Source: an uncultured Flammeovirgaceae bacterium (GTDB lineage Bacteria > Bacteroidota > Bacteroidia > Cytophagales > Cyclobacteriaceae). From it: a stretch of DNA of 64,000 nt. The position numbers and the translations under genes were made by a program. Shown here piece after piece: positions 61,865-64,000 of the stretch. Below the pieces are notes generated by a model. That model was given only the letters and a program-made list of their open reading frames with translations, was not told the origin of the DNA and did no database searches. The stretch lies in contig CAKZYA010000057.1 in the NCBI GenBank assembly GCA_937883755.1, positions 124,001 through 188,000 of the forward strand, in the 5' to 3' direction. How positions within the stretch are numbered: position 1 is the first letter of the stretch; every line of letters begins with the position of its first letter.

Positions 61865-64000
61865 ATGCCAAAGAACCAAAACCCACCCCGCTGGACTGAC
61901 CGTCTGCTGGAAAATTTCTGCGCGCCGCACTTGCTAGAAGAAGTGCAAGGGGATTTGCAGGAACTGTATGGAGAATGGAGATGGGAATATGGAGAACAAA
62001 GAGCCAACTGGCTCTATCTATGGCATACAATTAAGTTTTTTAGACCCTTTGTGATAAGACGAAACCATACGATACGACCCTTAAATCAGTCAGCTATGTT
62101 TAAAAATTACTTCAAAGTAGGCGTTCGGAATATCCTCAAGTACAGAGTCTTTTCCTTTATCAATGTGTTTGGATTAGCTGTCGCCATGTCAGTGTGTATG
62201 CTAATTATCCTCATGCTGGCTGATCAGCGAAGCTACGACCAGTTTCATACAAAAAAAGATCAGATCTATCGGGTACTATCGCACGCCAAAGGTTCGGCGA
62301 TACCAAATGCTACCAGTCCATTTCCGCTGGCTGCTACCTTACCGGAATACACGACAGTAGAAGAAGCGACCCATTTGGTTCCCGGGGCTGGTGGCGATGC
62401 TACCTACGGTGAGAGGTCGGTGGAGGTGCGCGGTTTTTTTGGTGATTCTTCTTTTTTCAATGTATTCAGTTTTGACTTGGTAGAGGGCGATAAAAGAGAG
62501 GCACTGAGCCAACCTAACGCAATGGTGATTACCCGCGAGCGAGCCGAGGCATTGTTTGGTAACGAAGAGGCAATAGGCAAACGAGTAGAATTTGCGAACC
62601 GTGGACTGCGCTTGCTAAAGTTTGATTTTGTGAGCGATCCGGGTACCAATCCCGTGGACTGGGGAAGCTTTACTATTACGGGAGTGATTGACCTTACCCA
62701 ATATAAATCTCATATCAAATTTGATATGCTGATTTCTGCCGTGTCCCTTCCCGCCTTGCATCACCAGGAAAAAGTAACGGACTTGACTAACAACTGGCGC
62801 CACTACTCACAATGCTATACCTATGCGCTGCTGAAACCAGAAAGCAATGAGGTAGATTTGACGACTTTATTAAATACTCTCGTCGCCGATAAGTACGCCG
62901 ACTTTGAAGAACTAGTGGGATTAAAGCTGGTTCCTCAGTCGCTTGACGATATTGCGGTAGGGCAATTTGCTGGAAATCCACTCAGTCTGCGATTGCCAAT
63001 TGAGGCATATTATTTTCTAGGCTTTCTGGCGTTAATTATCCTATTATCAGCAGGGTTGAACTATACCAACCTATCTGTTGCCCGCGCTCTAACCCGCGCG
63101 AAAGAAATAGGGGTTCGTAAAGTGACAGGAGCCAAGCGAAAGGATGTAATCTATCAATTTTTGAGTGAGTCAGTGCTCACCGTGCTATTCGCACTTGGGC
63201 TAGCCTACCTGTTGCTCACCCTAGTCAAATCGGCTTTTATGGGATTGTGGGCTAACCAGTATCTAGACTTTGATTTGCAAGGTGATGCTCTGGTCTATTT
63301 CGCTTTTTTAGGACTGGCCATACTAATTGGCCTGCTGGCTGGAGCTTATCCGGCTTTACATTTGTCTCGTTATACGCCCGTGCGGGTGCTAAAAAACCTG
63401 AGTAGTGAGAAGCCGGGGAAACTTGGAGTGCGGAAAATGCTAAGTATCAGTCAGTTTGTAATTTCCCTGTTTTTCATTGTTACATCGCTACTAGTGTACC
63501 ATCAGTTTCGGCATTACCTGGATTTTGAGTATGGCTTCGATTCGGAGAACCTAGTTAACATTCCGCTTCAGGGCAATGACTACCAGCAATTATACCGCGA
63601 ACTGAGTTCGGTGCCTGAAGTCTCAACCATTTCAGCCAGTGCTTATATTCCAGCTACTGCTATGTCGCTAGGCAGCACGCGAGTCAGAAAGGCAGGAAAC
63701 GAACCGAATGAAGCTGATCCGGCCTTCGAGCGCATGAGTGTAGATACGAGCTTTATTAGCAATCTAGGGCTCCGTCTGGTGGCCGGAAGAAATCTACGTG
63801 ACGAAGGCGATTCTAACCGCAAGATAGTGGTTAACGAAGCCGCAGTACAAGCATTAGGTTACGAGTATCCGTCTGATATTCTTGGTGAGTTACTGGAGAT
63901 AGGTGCTTACGAAGAGTCGATGGAAGTAGTAGGCGTGCTAGAAGATTTTAAGTTTCAAACCCCAGTGATGGAAGATGGTATTGGCCCGCTGTTATTTCGC
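61865..64000 (+). CDS. FtsX/MacB-type ABC transporter permease, 3'-truncated by window edge
   Basis: Open frame of 712 codons running past the window end. An N-terminal permease-prefix domain (about 1-75, PPRWTDRLLENFCAPHLLEEVQGDLQELY) precedes the core: first membrane helix FSFINVFGLAVAMSVCMLIIL, a large periplasmic MacB-type domain (YDQFHTKKDQIYRVLSHAKG, then VITRERAEALFGNEEAIGKRV), three membrane helices with NYTNLSVARALTRAKEIGVRKV and AGAYPALHLSRYTPVRVLK, and the beginning of a second repeat (LGVRKMLSISQFVISLFFIV). Such permeases partner with an ATPase and often a membrane-fusion protein for export; no ATPase is in the window. The start is the ATG at 61865. Confidence 0.92.
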   Translation, partial: MPKNQNPPRWTDRLLENFCAPHLLEEVQGDLQELYGEWRWEYGEQRANWLYLWHTIKFFRPFVIRRNHTIRPLNQSAMFKNYFKVGVRNILKYRVFSFINVFGLAVAMSVCMLIILMLADQRSYDQFHTKKDQIYRVLSHAKGSAIPNATSPFPLAATLPEYTTVEEATHLVPGAGGDATYGERSVEVRGFFGDSSFFNVFSFDLVEGDKREALSQPNAMVITRERAEALFGNEEAIGKRVEFANRGLRLLKFDFVSDPGTNPVDWGSFTITGVIDLTQYKSHIKFDMLISAVSLPALHHQEKVTDLTNNWRHYSQCYTYALLKPESNEVDLTTLLNTLVADKYADFEELVGLKLVPQSLDDIAVGQFAGNPLSLRLPIEAYYFLGFLALIILLSAGLNYTNLSVARALTRAKEIGVRKVTGAKRKDVIYQFLSESVLTVLFALGLAYLLLTLVKSAFMGLWANQYLDFDLQGDALVYFAFLGLAILIGLLAGAYPALHLSRYTPVRVLKNLSSEKPGKLGVRKMLSISQFVISLFFIVTSLLVYHQFRHYLDFEYGFDSENLVNIPLQGNDYQQLYRELSSVPEVSTISASAYIPATAMSLGSTRVRKAGNEPNEADPAFERMSVDTSFISNLGLRLVAGRNLRDEGDSNRKIVVNEAAVQALGYEYPSDILGELLEIGAYEESMEVVGVLEDFKFQTPVMEDGIGPLLFR

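Noticed and set aside
1-64000. CRISPR arrays, rRNA operons, complete insertion sequences or prophage
   Set aside because: No regularly spaced direct repeats, rRNA-like sequence or transposase reading frames were seen anywhere in the window.

Overview
The window looks like marine or polysaccharide-degrading Bacteroidota, most likely Cytophagales. The evidence is a SusC/SusD pair under an ECF sigma/FecR couple, two giant enzymes ending in type IX secretion (T9SS) sorting domains, many sulfatases, lipoprotein signals without clear Shine-Dalgarno sites, TAnnTTTG-type promoter elements, and a tmRNA whose tag reads GESNYAMAA. I found no CRISPR array, complete insertion sequence or rRNA/tRNA gene.

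Layout. 1-6646: end of a NodB-type deacetylase, an SMP-30-like lactonase lipoprotein flanked by two copies of a 27-bp quasi-palindrome, an SDR/DUF2867 protein, a geranylgeranyl-reductase-like flavoprotein and a PhoD phosphatase. 6799-21805 (minus): a ten-gene, tightly packed glycan locus. In transcription order it holds a sodium:solute symporter, FAD oxidoreductase, large lipoprotein, GH9-like protein that lacks the usual Asp pair, two sulfatases, M14 carboxypeptidase, GH28-like enzyme and a frameshifted, truncated sulfatase. A divergent LacI regulator with a cluster of three operator-like palindromes sits at its head. 23273-27205 (plus): a compact GntP permease / RidA / D-serine-dehydratase-like PLP enzyme / M19 dipeptidase operon, which I read as D-amino-acid salvage. 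27247-30318 (minus): S9 peptidase and a GntR/HutC regulator with a perfect 14-bp palindrome upstream.

30489-44270 (plus): a regulated polysaccharide utilisation locus: ECF sigma, FecR anti-sigma, SusC with STN domain, SusD, a pectate lyase/TIM barrel/PA14 chimera with a T9SS tail, and a GH9 enzyme with a T9SS tail. The STN domain implies that substrate sensing at SusC is relayed through FecR to the sigma factor. 44315-45427: a terminator, an integrase N-terminal remnant and the tmRNA gene. A 13-bp copy of the tmRNA 3' end at the far side of the remnant indicates the scar of an integrated element.

45698-54156: mostly housekeeping (aminotransferase, heptose kinase, TrkH, DUF2062, NUDIX, CAT-like, HAD) plus a lipoprotein with a clan GH-A-like Glu pair. 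54326-57047: accessory stretch with an AT-rich gene, a sulfatase C-terminal relic, an orphan HTH gene and an intact sulfatase. 57267-61371 (minus): AraC regulator, alpha/beta hydrolase, and a double NTF2/hydrolase fusion that seems to have lost its catalytic His. 61458-64000: PadR regulator and an FtsX/MacB-type permease running off the window.

All functional calls come from reading motifs by eye; no database search was run. The most unusual items are the pectate lyase chimera, the tmRNA integration scar, the symporter/FAD/sulfatase operon with its GH9-like member, and the apparent D-serine module.
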